DNA from: Bacteriovoracaceae bacterium
Lineage (GTDB): Bacteria; Bdellovibrionota; Bacteriovoracia; Bacteriovoracales; Bacteriovoracaceae
DNA: 64,000 bases
Direction of reading: 5' to 3'
Assembly: GCA_947441615.1 (NCBI GenBank)
Contig: CANEUH010000014.1
Coordinates: 1 to 64,000 of the forward strand
Below are positions 1 to 8,703 of the stretch, piece by piece. A program made the translations under genes and the position numbers. Every line of letters begins with the position of its first letter. Within the stretch, counting starts at the first letter, position 1. The notes under the pieces are model-generated. The model made no database searches. It was not told the DNA's origin and saw only the letters and a program-made list of their open reading frames with translations.

Positions 1-6
1 TAACGG

Positions 7-981
7 TTGTGCTCCTTGAAGTTAAGTAGCCTTATATTTATCACCTTTCTTGTTGTCACTTTCTCCGCAATGGCGGAATCGATTAAATTTAGTTGGGATA
101 AAGTTGAGGACGCCGTCCTTTATGAAATTGAGGTATACTCTGCGCCGGAATTAACCGGTCGATTAAAAATTGAACAACTGACAAAACCCACCACAAAAAT
201 CACTTCTGGGCCAGGTCAAATCTTTTTCCGGGTTCGTTATAAAGATGCCTATAGTCGTTGGTCCGATTTTTCAAACATCTCCACAATCACTATTAAACCA
301 AAGAAAATTCCTGTCATTGTTGTTGAGGAGAAAAAACCAAGTGTCGAAATAAAAACAGAAGCCGTTTCAGAACTTGAACCACAAGTTTCAGCTCAACCAG
401 AAGAAGTGATCATTCGAGCACCTTGGGACTTTGAGTGGCAACTCACCCCCGTTTATTCTACCTTTAATCTCACTTCAGAAAGTGTGAAGATAAATGAATC
501 ACTTTTAATTCTCATGCTTGGACTTCAGAAAAAATTAGGTACCCTTATTTTAGGAGGGGATTTTAATTTCAATGCTATTGATAAAGGTGTAAGGCCCAAT
601 GATTACGGTATCACTTTGGGCAAGAATTTTTATCAATACTTTACACTGAAAGCTGGGGTCGGTTACTATACGCTTACCGTAGACTCAAATGAATTAAATT
701 CAGATATTAAACTTTATTACTACAGTTTAAGTGTTTCTTTTGAAAAAGAAATTACACAACGACTTCTTCTCCGCCTCTCTCCGACTGTTAAAGTATGGAG
801 TCCATTCACTAACTATTCCACCCAGCTTAGGGCGCATCTAGCCTATACGCCAAACTGGCTAAATTCTAATTCTTACATTGATTTTTTTGCTGGTTATAAG
901 AGTTGGTCGTTTGAATCCGAAATTGAGACCCTAAATACCACTCAACTGCACTCTGGTATCGGTTTTATAAAGCAATTTTAG
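7..981 (+). CDS. Envelope protein: FN3-like domain plus C-terminal beta-barrel, unknown function
   Basis: Begins with a hydrophobic signal peptide (about residues 4-22, ending SAMA before ESIKF), then a fibronectin type III-like module (about 25-98, with the core pattern FSWDKVEDAVLYEIEV and a later FFRVRYKD strand). A Glu/Pro/Lys-rich linker (100-140) follows, then about 180 residues of alternating amphipathic strands ending in Phe, as expected for an outer-membrane barrel recognised by BAM. An in-frame stop lies just upstream, so the protein is complete. TTG at 7 or TTG at 16 may be the start; neither has an obvious ribosome binding site. Family not recognised. Inferred role: outer-membrane protein with a periplasmic FN3-like domain. 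Confidence 0.7.
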   Translation: MCSLKLSSLIFITFLVVTFSAMAESIKFSWDKVEDAVLYEIEVYSAPELTGRLKIEQLTKPTTKITSGPGQIFFRVRYKDAYSRWSDFSNISTITIKPKKIPVIVVEEKKPSVEIKTEAVSELEPQVSAQPEEVIIRAPWDFEWQLTPVYSTFNLTSESVKINESLLILMLGLQKKLGTLILGGDFNFNAIDKGVRPNDYGITLGKNFYQYFTLKAGVGYYTLTVDSNELNSDIKLYYYSLSVSFEKEITQRLLLRLSPTVKVWSPFTNYSTQLRAHLAYTPNWLNSNSYIDFFAGYKSWSFESEIETLNTTQLHSGIGFIKQF

Positions 982-1027
982 TCATAACCATTGTCATTTT
1001 TTTTGGCACTTTACCGATAAATTGTTC

Positions 1028-3142
1028 ATGAAGAATTATTTCTTCCTTTTCATGATTTTTATCTTCCTTGGCTGTGATCCACCTCTACCAGAGCCAGATA
1101 TATCTATTACTAAAAATTCAGATCCAACTCCTACTCCTACTCCTACTTCAACTGAAATTTTGGGCCATGTTTCGACCTTTGCCGGTAAGGCGGTCTATGG
1201 TGGTGATGATGGACCTTTAAAGGATGCGGGATTTTTTTTACCCAAGTCTATAGCCTATCATAGCTCAGGAAATCTCTACGTTATTGATTTTTTCTGCGTT
1301 CGAAAAATAAATCCATCTGGTATCGTAAGCACTTTCGCAGGATCTGTTAATCAGCCTGGATCCACAGATGGAATCGGAACTGAGGCGAGGTTTTATTATC
1401 CATCTGGAATTGCTATTGATAGTTCAGATAATCTTTTTGTTGCAGATACTAGCAATCATACAATTCGTAAAATAACTCCATCTGGAGTCGTAACTACATT
1501 ATCTGGAGCAGCTGGTACAAGTGGTAGTGCAGATGGAACTGGTCCAGCTGCGAGATTTAACCAGCCTTGGGGAATGACCATTGATGGGTCAGACAATTTA
1601 TATGTAACCGATGTTGGCAATTATACAATCCGAAAAATTACGCCTACTGGATTTGTCACAATTTTGGCAGGAGCAGCAGGATTTCGTGGTAATAGAAACG
1701 GTACAGGCCATAGAGCGTGGTTTCATACACCAAGAGGAATCACCATTGATCAATCGGGTGATTTATTCGTTGTGGAAGAACACATCCATTTAGTAAGAAA
1801 AATAACCTCGGTTGGTGTGGTGACAACTTTTGCCGGACAGGCCGATGTATCAGGCAATACTGATGGCACAGGGACTTCTGCAACTTTTTTTCGACCAAGA
1901 GGAATAACGATTGATGACGCCGGAAATTTATTTGTCACTGATTCCAATAATTACAGTATAAGAAAGATTACTCCCGCCGCCGTCGTAACGACTTTTGCTG
2001 GTCAGGCCGGAGTTGGAGAGGGCTGGATTGATGGTACTGGATCAAATGCACGTTTCAGTTCTACAAATGGAATTGTTATGGATAGCTCCGGAAACCTTAT
2101 CGTAGCGGATACATATAATAAATCACTCCGATCGATTAATTCTTTGGGAGTAGTCACTACTTTAACTGGGCCTTACAAACTTTACAATGGGACTGGATCA
2201 GCGGCTCGATTTGTAGGCCCCACATCCTTGGCCTTAGATAGTAACAAGAATGTGTTTGTTGCTGATCCTGGTAATCATACGATCCGTAAAATTACACCCG
2301 CTGGGGTCGTCACCACCTTTGCTGGTCAAGTGGGCATCACTGGAAACACTGATGCGACAGGAATCGCTGCTCGTTTTAAGCAGCCATATGGAATTGCTAT
2401 AGATCGTTCAAATAATTTATTTGTTACTGATTCAGGAAGTCATACAATCCGTAAAATTACTCCTGCTGGAGTCGTCACCACCTTTGCTGGTAAATCTGAT
2501 ACATTAGGTTCTGATGATGGTACCGGAGAAGCAGCGAGATTTAATTCTCCTCAAGGCATTACTATAGACGCCCAGAACAACTTGTATATCGGGGACACAA
2601 ATAATTTTACCATCCGTAAAATAACACCTACTGGAGTGGTTACCACGGTTGCTGGAAATCCAGGTAATTACGGCCACGTTGATGGTACTGGTGCGGCAGC
2701 TCAATTTTACAATCCACTCAACTTAACCACTGACCACGAGGGTAATATCTTCGTTGCAGACTGTGATACAGGCGGCGGAGAATATTCTTATATAAGAAAA
2801 ATTACTCCTACTGGAGACGTCATCACTGTCGCTGGCGGAGACAACACAAATGGACTCGTTGATGGCCCAGGATTAAGTGCTTCTTTCAGTGAAGGATTTG
2901 GAATAGTCAGCGATGGTGCTGGAAACTTGTATGTCGCTGATACGTATTTTCACTCCATTAGAAAATTAGATTCAAATTATAATGTTACGACTTTCGCCGG
3001 AAGTTCTACACGTCAATTTGGGAGAACCGATGGTCAAGGTAGTGAAGCCACTTTTATGAACCCAAGGGGAATTGCCTTTGATTCTAGCGGTGCTCTTTAT
3101 ATTGCTGATCTCGGAAATAGAAACATTCGAAAAATTGACTAG
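1028..3142 (+). CDS. NHL-repeat beta-propeller lipoprotein
   Basis: A lipoprotein signal peptide (MKNYFFLFMIFIFLGC, lipobox FLGC) anchors the protein. A short Pro/Thr stalk encoded by a tandem ACTCCT hexamer follows. The rest is twelve consecutive NHL-type repeats of about 55 residues with the consensus GI.ID..GNL.V.D..N..IRKITP.GVVTTFAG. The first repeat supplies a leading TFAG strand and the last ends at IRKID, consistent with closed propellers, for example two six-bladed ones. NHL propellers usually bind proteins or polysaccharide; the ligand is unknown here. ATG at 1028 is preferred over the in-frame TTG at 1022 because it starts the signal peptide cleanly. The gene converges on priA with a 1-bp gap. 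Confidence 0.85.
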   Translation: MKNYFFLFMIFIFLGCDPPLPEPDISITKNSDPTPTPTPTSTEILGHVSTFAGKAVYGGDDGPLKDAGFFLPKSIAYHSSGNLYVIDFFCVRKINPSGIVSTFAGSVNQPGSTDGIGTEARFYYPSGIAIDSSDNLFVADTSNHTIRKITPSGVVTTLSGAAGTSGSADGTGPAARFNQPWGMTIDGSDNLYVTDVGNYTIRKITPTGFVTILAGAAGFRGNRNGTGHRAWFHTPRGITIDQSGDLFVVEEHIHLVRKITSVGVVTTFAGQADVSGNTDGTGTSATFFRPRGITIDDAGNLFVTDSNNYSIRKITPAAVVTTFAGQAGVGEGWIDGTGSNARFSSTNGIVMDSSGNLIVADTYNKSLRSINSLGVVTTLTGPYKLYNGTGSAARFVGPTSLALDSNKNVFVADPGNHTIRKITPAGVVTTFAGQVGITGNTDATGIAARFKQPYGIAIDRSNNLFVTDSGSHTIRKITPAGVVTTFAGKSDTLGSDDGTGEAARFNSPQGITIDAQNNLYIGDTNNFTIRKITPTGVVTTVAGNPGNYGHVDGTGAAAQFYNPLNLTTDHEGNIFVADCDTGGGEYSYIRKITPTGDVITVAGGDNTNGLVDGPGLSASFSEGFGIVSDGAGNLYVADTYFHSIRKLDSNYNVTTFAGSSTRQFGRTDGQGSEATFMNPRGIAFDSSGALYIADLGNRNIRKID

Positions 3143-3143
3143 T

Positions 3144-5138
3144 CTAAACGAGCGTATATGGATCCACATCAATTTTATAACTAACACTGGATTGAGTTTT
3201 ATAATTCATCTCAAATGATTTAATTAAATTATGAAGCTCACCCATATTTTTTGATTTCAAAAGAATGGACCAGGTAAATTGATTCGACTTCTTCTCAATA
3301 TGAGCGGGCCTTGGTCCCAGGATCGAGACACTTTGAAAGTGTTTTGAAATAAGCTCTCTCATCATGGGTGCGACCGTTTCAGTCACGTGAGGAATAAGCC
3401 GCTCTTGGAATCGAGATGAAAAATGAATCATCGCAAGTCTCTTAAAGGGTGGGCAATCACAGAGCTTTCTAATTTCAAGCTCATCTTGATAAAACTGGTG
3501 GAAATCGTGCGTTTTTACAATTTGAAATAGAGTGCTCTCTGGATTTAGTGTTTGGATCAACACTTTTCCGTCTTGAGAGTAGCGACCGGCCCTACCAGAT
3601 ACTTGGGTGAGCGTTTGGTAAACTCTTTCAGCAGATCTAAAATCAGGAAAATTTAACTGCGAATCAATGCCTAAAATGAGAACAAGTTTTACTTTTTCAA
3701 AGTTATGACCCTTGGAGAGCATCTGTGTTCCCACCATGAGATCAATTTTTCCCGCGTGAAAATCCGATAAGCGCGCCTCAAGGTCTTTAAAGTTTTTAAT
3801 TTCATCCCGGTCAAAGCGCTCAATCTTTTTTTCTGGAAAAATCGTCGTAAGAACTTCCTGAATTTTTTCAGTCCCAAAACCTTTGTGGGAAAGAGTCATG
3901 CACCCACAGGCAGAACACTGCTGAGGAAGAGGTTCTTTGTATTCACAGTGGTGACAAGCGAGCTGATTTTTTCTTTTATAGTACCTAAGAGTTATTGAAC
4001 AATTCGGGCAATTAAACTGCTGCCCACAGGCGCGGCACTGAAGATAATTCGCAAACCCCAAGCGGTTCACAAAAACTAAGACTTGCTCCCCTCGACTAAA
4101 AGCTGACTTAATGGCGTCAATCGATTTCGGAACGAGTGGCCAGGTATCATCTTCTTTATCTGACTTTTCTCTGGCATCAATGAGTTCCACCGCAGGAAGA
4201 AAAGCATCCCCTGCTCTTTCTTTCATTTCAAAAAGATGTTGAGATGGTTGATGAAAAGAAAAATAAGACTCCACACTCGGAGTCGCAGAACCCATCACAA
4301 TCGGAATCCCGAGAAGCTGAGCTTTTTTACTCGCAACATCGCGAGCGTTATAGGGGCAGCGATCATCTTGCTTAAAGGATGTGTCGTGTTCCTCGTCAAT
4401 CACAATGAGGCCCAAGTTATTCACGGGTATAAAAACGGAGCTTCGAACACCCAGGATCAGCGCACCTTGGGTGAGACTTCTAGCCATCATCCAAATCTGG
4501 TATTTTTGTGAGTCAGATAATTCTGAATGATAGGAAAGAATGGGAGCATCTACGTATTTTGAAAAGGTTGAAATAAACTGAGGTGTTAAATTAATCTCTG
4601 GAAGTAAAAAAAGAACACTCTTTCCCCTTTTTAATGTTTCTTGAATAAGATCCAGATAGATGACCGTCTTCCCACTTCCCGTGACTCCGTGAACGAGGTG
4701 CCTTCCAAACTGGCCCAATCCTTCCCGGATGGAATCAATGATAGATTTTTGAGTTTTATTCGGAACAAACTCCAGGGGCCTTCCCTCTCCCATCGTTTGC
4801 TCAAGGACTCTAGGTCTTTTGAGGTGATGAGGGAGGCAATCAAAAATGAGCTGCCCCAAGGAATAGTGGTAGTAACTCGCCATCCACTGAAAAAGCTCAA
4901 GCTCCACTTCTTGGAGTTTCCAATCAGGGACGATGGTCTTAATACTTTTTATTTTTTCAACGGATGTTTTTTTAAATTCTTCAGATTCTGATTCATTAAT
5001 ACTTACAACACAACCAAGCTCCCCTCTTTTCCCGAGAGGAACTTCCACCACTTGACCGCGACTTAACTCTCCTTCATAAAAATAAAGGAGACCCTGATTT
5101 TTAAGGGGATAGTTAACGGCAACTCGGCAAACTTTCAT
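3144..5138 (-). CDS. priA: Primosomal protein N' (replication restart helicase PriA)
   Basis: PriA is a 3'-5' superfamily 2 helicase that reloads the replisome at collapsed forks. Visible features are an N-terminal DNA-binding domain, Walker A GVTGSGKT near residue 150, the DEEH box near 245, and a cysteine-rich zinc insert (CRACG, CPNC, CHHC, CSACGC near 370-420). Motifs V/VI follow (GTQMLSKGHNF, QVSGRAGR). The length of 664 residues is slightly short of the E. coli protein. Its start overlaps the stop of the upstream gene by one base (TAATG), so it is translationally coupled to the galU-unknown pair. Confidence 0.96.
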   Translation of the reverse strand: MKVCRVAVNYPLKNQGLLYFYEGELSRGQVVEVPLGKRGELGCVVSINESESEEFKKTSVEKIKSIKTIVPDWKLQEVELELFQWMASYYHYSLGQLIFDCLPHHLKRPRVLEQTMGEGRPLEFVPNKTQKSIIDSIREGLGQFGRHLVHGVTGSGKTVIYLDLIQETLKRGKSVLFLLPEINLTPQFISTFSKYVDAPILSYHSELSDSQKYQIWMMARSLTQGALILGVRSSVFIPVNNLGLIVIDEEHDTSFKQDDRCPYNARDVASKKAQLLGIPIVMGSATPSVESYFSFHQPSQHLFEMKERAGDAFLPAVELIDAREKSDKEDDTWPLVPKSIDAIKSAFSRGEQVLVFVNRLGFANYLQCRACGQQFNCPNCSITLRYYKRKNQLACHHCEYKEPLPQQCSACGCMTLSHKGFGTEKIQEVLTTIFPEKKIERFDRDEIKNFKDLEARLSDFHAGKIDLMVGTQMLSKGHNFEKVKLVLILGIDSQLNFPDFRSAERVYQTLTQVSGRAGRYSQDGKVLIQTLNPESTLFQIVKTHDFHQFYQDELEIRKLCDCPPFKRLAMIHFSSRFQERLIPHVTETVAPMMRELISKHFQSVSILGPRPAHIEKKSNQFTWSILLKSKNMGELHNLIKSFEMNYKTQSSVSYKIDVDPYTLV

Positions 5139-6127
5139 TAAAGGAGAAACTCAGGTCTTGGCTCAGTTGATTCTTTTCCTTTAAGGATTTGATCCCAGTT
5201 CTTAAGACGCTTAATCATATCTTCTTCGCGCTCAAGGTAATGGCGAAGATTTGTCACTTCCACTTGATACTGCTCACCCGTAAAGGTTTTAACCAGGATA
5301 AAGCGAGGCAACGAATGGGCGCCATTCGCAAGCCAGTAGTCTTTACAAATAAGTTCAAACTCTCCCGCCTGAGATTTATATCTTAAACTTAAGAGATCTC
5401 TTTCTTTGAAAGAGAAAATCGCCTCAAAAGCTCCGGCCGTCACGAGCCACGCAGCGGCTCCGTTTTCTTTTGTGAGCTTTACTTGTTTTTGATCCGTATA
5501 CATCGATTCACTCATAATGGACTGAGCACGCTCCCTCGCATTTGGATCATTTGGGTGAAGAGGGTTCTCTTCCGTTTTTTTGGCGTTTCTATCTTTACCC
5601 GTAAGGATCAGGTAGCGTTTGTAGTCCGCTAAAAATTCTATTTTTTCGCGATTAATAATTTCATTGTTAAGTTTCACTGGAATATCAAGGGACTTTAAAT
5701 AATTAAGTAGAAGTGAGCCGTTATTAAAGGCGAGGGCTTGAATCACTCCAAGAAAGATGCCTTTTTCAACTGCTTCAACAGAGGGCTTGATTGAAAAGGG
5801 GCTGTAGTTTCCGAGATAGATTTTGTGCTGAAGAGAGCCCTCTGAAAAGGAAGCGCTGTTATATCTAGCTTGAGCTAACTTTAGAGACTCGGTAAATTTT
5901 GTGAAAAATATTTTATAAAAATCGACTTCTTTTTCTTCTAGAAGAAGAGAGGCATCGTTTAATGAATTCGGTTTCTCCCCTGGGTGAATCTTTTTTACCG
6001 TCATTGTGAGGGCAATCCCATTGGCCGAAATATCTGGATTACTTCCATGGCGAAAGAGAGACTCCACCGTTGGGACATAAGCTTGAACGCTAGTTGAAAG
6101 AAGTAAAAGAGCTAAGTATTTTTTCAT
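5138..6127 (-). CDS. Secreted protein of unknown function, between galU and priA
   Basis: 329 residues with a short cleavable signal peptide (MKKYLALLLLSTSVQA, then YVPTVESLF). The mature part is mixed alpha/beta without repeats or membrane segments and I do not recognise a family. A conserved-looking opening, VESLFRHGSNPDISANGIAL, is followed by a helical segment and a C-terminal strand-rich part. Its start overlaps the galU stop (ATGA) and its stop overlaps the priA start (TAATG), so it is the middle gene of a tightly coupled three-gene operon. Periplasmic location is inferred from the signal peptide. Confidence 0.75.
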   Translation of the reverse strand: MKKYLALLLLSTSVQAYVPTVESLFRHGSNPDISANGIALTMTVKKIHPGEKPNSLNDASLLLEEKEVDFYKIFFTKFTESLKLAQARYNSASFSEGSLQHKIYLGNYSPFSIKPSVEAVEKGIFLGVIQALAFNNGSLLLNYLKSLDIPVKLNNEIINREKIEFLADYKRYLILTGKDRNAKKTEENPLHPNDPNARERAQSIMSESMYTDQKQVKLTKENGAAAWLVTAGAFEAIFSFKERDLLSLRYKSQAGEFELICKDYWLANGAHSLPRFILVKTFTGEQYQVEVTNLRHYLEREEDMIKRLKNWDQILKGKESTEPRPEFLL

Positions 6128-7008
6128 AAAGAAATTCCGTGTTTATTTAGTCGTTGTTTTAGAGAAGCGAGAAATTTTTCTCTGACTTCCGGATCCCGAA
6201 GAGCGAAATCTATCGTGGCATCTAAGTAACCATGGACATTTCCCGTGTCATAGCGATCACCCTCAAAGCGGTAAGCATAGACGTCCCTTGTTTGGCATAA
6301 TACATTGATGGCATCTGTTAATTGGTACTCATTACCGGCACCACGCGGGATTTTTTCAAGTATCGAAAAAATTTCTGGAGTTAAAATGTATCTTCCAGGT
6401 GTCGCGAGATTAGTGGGAGCGTCTTCTGGTTTTGGCTTTTCCACCATGCCCGTCATTCGTAGTGTTTTCTCGTTAATAACTTCACCTTTTACAATACCGT
6501 ATTTATTCGTTTCATTTCTTGGAACTTCCATGACTCCAATAACAGTCGCACCAGAGTGAGTCAGTGAAACATCCATCAGCTGCTTGATGGCAGGTGTCTG
6601 GTTCACAACAATATCGTCTCCCAATAAAACGGCGAAGGGTTCATTTCCAATCATATTTTTTGCACACAATACGGCATGGCCCAAACCCAATTGTTCTTTT
6701 TGTCTCACACTCGTGACATCCACCATAGAGCCAATTTTTCGAATGAGCTCTAGTTCTTTATGCTTATTGTTTCTTTCAAGAAAAGCTTCCAATTCTTGGT
6801 TACGATCAAAATAATCTTCCACCGCAAATTTTCCAGAAGCCGTTACGAAAATAACCTGCTCAATCCCGGCCTCACAGGCCTCTTCCACGATATAGTGAAT
6901 CATCGGAACATTGATGATGGGGATGATTTCCTTAGCTATCTCCTTCGTTGCAGGAAGAAATCTTGTTCCTTTACCAGCAATAGGAATGATCGCTTTTTTG
7001 ATTTTCAT
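6124..7008 (-). CDS. galU: UTP-glucose-1-phosphate uridylyltransferase
   Basis: Makes UDP-glucose from UTP and glucose-1-phosphate for polysaccharide and lipopolysaccharide synthesis. The nucleotide-binding start AIIPIAGKGTRFLPATKEIAKE is typical of bacterial GalU, as are the later blocks FAVLLGDDIV, GIVKGEV, MVEKPKP and GAGNEYQLTDAI. The length of 294 residues is normal. A ribosome binding site AAGGAT lies upstream of the ATG. It is the first gene of the galU-unknown-priA operon and is divergent from the barrel protein gene at 7053. Confidence 0.96.
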   Translation of the reverse strand: MKIKKAIIPIAGKGTRFLPATKEIAKEIIPIINVPMIHYIVEEACEAGIEQVIFVTASGKFAVEDYFDRNQELEAFLERNNKHKELELIRKIGSMVDVTSVRQKEQLGLGHAVLCAKNMIGNEPFAVLLGDDIVVNQTPAIKQLMDVSLTHSGATVIGVMEVPRNETNKYGIVKGEVINEKTLRMTGMVEKPKPEDAPTNLATPGRYILTPEIFSILEKIPRGAGNEYQLTDAINVLCQTRDVYAYRFEGDRYDTGNVHGYLDATIDFALRDPEVREKFLASLKQRLNKHGISL

Positions 7009-7052
7009 AAATATCCTTGTTTAACAGAAAAATATTCTCTACATTTTTTAGT

Positions 7053-7946
7053 ATGAAGAAAGTCATTATTTTATCCGTCTTAATCCTTATGGGCCAGAAT
7101 TCATGGGCACAAATTCGTCAATTCCAGACCAGTAGACTCATGTCTACCGGCGGCGCAGGGGTCGCGAGTGTTCTTAGTACTGAAGCTGCTGTGCTTAACC
7201 CGTCTGCTTCGGCGTTTTATGATGAATCAAGCTTCTCTTATCAGTCCTATAGCTCGGTCTTACAAAAAAAGAACGACCTGCGCCAATCTCTGCCAGATCC
7301 ATACCCAGGAACAAACAAGTCCCAAGGGGCCTTTATGACCGACCATTCTGGTTCGATAAAAGGTGGTGTTGCTTACATTAAGCAACACGAAAACTCCTTT
7401 GAGCGTGAAAGACTTGTTCTCCACGGTGCTGCCCCTATGGGTAAGTCCTCTTCAGTAGGAGTGAGTTACAACTACCTCCAAGACCTGCGTCCGAAAAAAT
7501 TAAACCCACGTCACCAAACACACCATCAGGCCTCTGTAGGCCTAACTCAAATTGTTGATGAAGATACCATTTTGGGGCTCGTGATCTATGACCCAACAAG
7601 GACAACCCCTGGTGAAGAGCGACTCGTGGGTGGGTTTCAATACACATTGGCCGATCGCTTTACCATTATTGGGGACTATGGAGCTCAGTACACGAAATCA
7701 TTTTCTAAAAAATACCTTTGGGCGGCAGCAGTTCAGATAAATATTTTTAGCGATTTCTTTTTTAGAACCGGACAGTTTTACGACAATATCACCAAACTCA
7801 AAGGAACGGGTTGGGGTGTGAGCTGGATTGGCCCAAGGTTTGGTGTTGAATTTGCCCAAAAGTTTTCTGAACAATTTGAGTCGGGTTACGTCTATAAGGA
7901 TGAGCGAATCGTAGACTCCTCTTTATCAGCGATCATTAAATTCTAA
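7053..7946 (+). CDS. Putative outer-membrane beta-barrel protein
   Basis: 297 residues starting MKKVIILSVLILMGQNSWAQ, a clear signal peptide with cleavage after SWA. The early mature region STGGAGVA..STEAAVLNPSASA resembles the opening of FadL/PorV-type barrels (a glycine-rich segment followed by a NPA-like turn). The rest consists of amphipathic strands and the last residues, SAIIKF, end in Phe as in BAM substrates. An in-frame extension to 7017 exists, but ATG 7053 starts the signal peptide exactly. Substrate or function cannot be assigned. Confidence 0.7.
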   Translation: MKKVIILSVLILMGQNSWAQIRQFQTSRLMSTGGAGVASVLSTEAAVLNPSASAFYDESSFSYQSYSSVLQKKNDLRQSLPDPYPGTNKSQGAFMTDHSGSIKGGVAYIKQHENSFERERLVLHGAAPMGKSSSVGVSYNYLQDLRPKKLNPRHQTHHQASVGLTQIVDEDTILGLVIYDPTRTTPGEERLVGGFQYTLADRFTIIGDYGAQYTKSFSKKYLWAAAVQINIFSDFFFRTGQFYDNITKLKGTGWGVSWIGPRFGVEFAQKFSEQFESGYVYKDERIVDSSLSAIIKF

Positions 7947-7977
7947 GAAATTACGACTCAAGTACCGATAATCTTGC

Positions 7978-8703
7978 ATGGCCCAAATAGAAACAGGAAA
8001 AATTGCTCGTGAAGAACGAGAGCGTCTGATCATGCTCAATCAAAAGTATGAGCAGCGGATTAGTATCGCCAAAATTGGGAAGGCCGCCTTAAATAATCGT
8101 GACTATGGAACTGCCCTAAATCGATTTGTTGAGTATATGAAAATCATGGCCGACGTGAAAGAAGTTGGTGACTACTTTGAATTAAGGCCATCAAATTTTG
8201 ATCCCAAAAAAGAACTGACAGAAATGCTGATGATGAGTCATGTTTTTTTTGAGATGGCGCGAATTTACGATGGTTCACCAAAGTTTTCTCAGGAAGCGAA
8301 AAAGTGCCTAGGTCAATTTATTGCTTTTACTACGAATCAACCTTACCAAATTGTTAACTCAGAAATGCTTCGAAAATATTTAAAACGAACGGCCTTTAAA
8401 AATGCTGAGATGTTTGAAAGTGCTCATAAGCAAATTTATATAGAATCCAAAAAATGTTATGTCGTAACTTTTTGCTACGGAGAGACTCATCCAGTAACTC
8501 AGGATTTTCGACTTGTAAAAGATTGGCTTCTTGAATTTAGTTTGGGCCAGCATTTAGTGAGGTATTATTACCTCTACTCATCAGTGGCAGTTCAAAAGTG
8601 GGAGCACCATTTATTGATGAAACTCTTTTCTGTCATCTTGATTAAACCTTCTTTGCTTTTTCTTTCAAAAACCATCCTACCGGTTATAATTAAAAAATGC
8701 TGA
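7978..8703 (+). CDS. Protein with C-terminal CFI-box-like domain, unknown function
   Basis: 241 residues without a signal peptide. The N-terminal two thirds is helical with a TPR-like stretch (GKAALNNRDYGTALNRFVEYMK near 35-55). The last third begins CYVVTFCYGETHPVTQDFR and continues with LVKDWLLEF.LGQHLVRYYYLYSS. This matches in order the pattern of the CFI-box C-terminal domain (CFIATAAYG.....V..LR.FRD..L....G...V..YY..S) known from Proteobacteria. A hydrophobic C-terminal segment follows. The last 7 bases overlap the start of the LptF/LptG-type permease gene, so the two are probably co-translated. Match judged by eye; function unknown. Confidence 0.65.
   Translation: MAQIETGKIAREERERLIMLNQKYEQRISIAKIGKAALNNRDYGTALNRFVEYMKIMADVKEVGDYFELRPSNFDPKKELTEMLMMSHVFFEMARIYDGSPKFSQEAKKCLGQFIAFTTNQPYQIVNSEMLRKYLKRTAFKNAEMFESAHKQIYIESKKCYVVTFCYGETHPVTQDFRLVKDWLLEFSLGQHLVRYYYLYSSVAVQKWEHHLLMKLFSVILIKPSLLFLSKTILPVIIKKC

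Noticed and set aside
1300-3100. Regularly spaced DNA repeats resembling a repeat array
   Set aside because: They are in one long open frame and correspond to NHL protein repeats of about 55 codons; there are no short spacers or direct-repeat arrays as in CRISPR.
4236-4991. Open frames of 91 and 116 codons antisense to priA
   Set aside because: Shadows of a conserved helicase gene; low-complexity basic translations.
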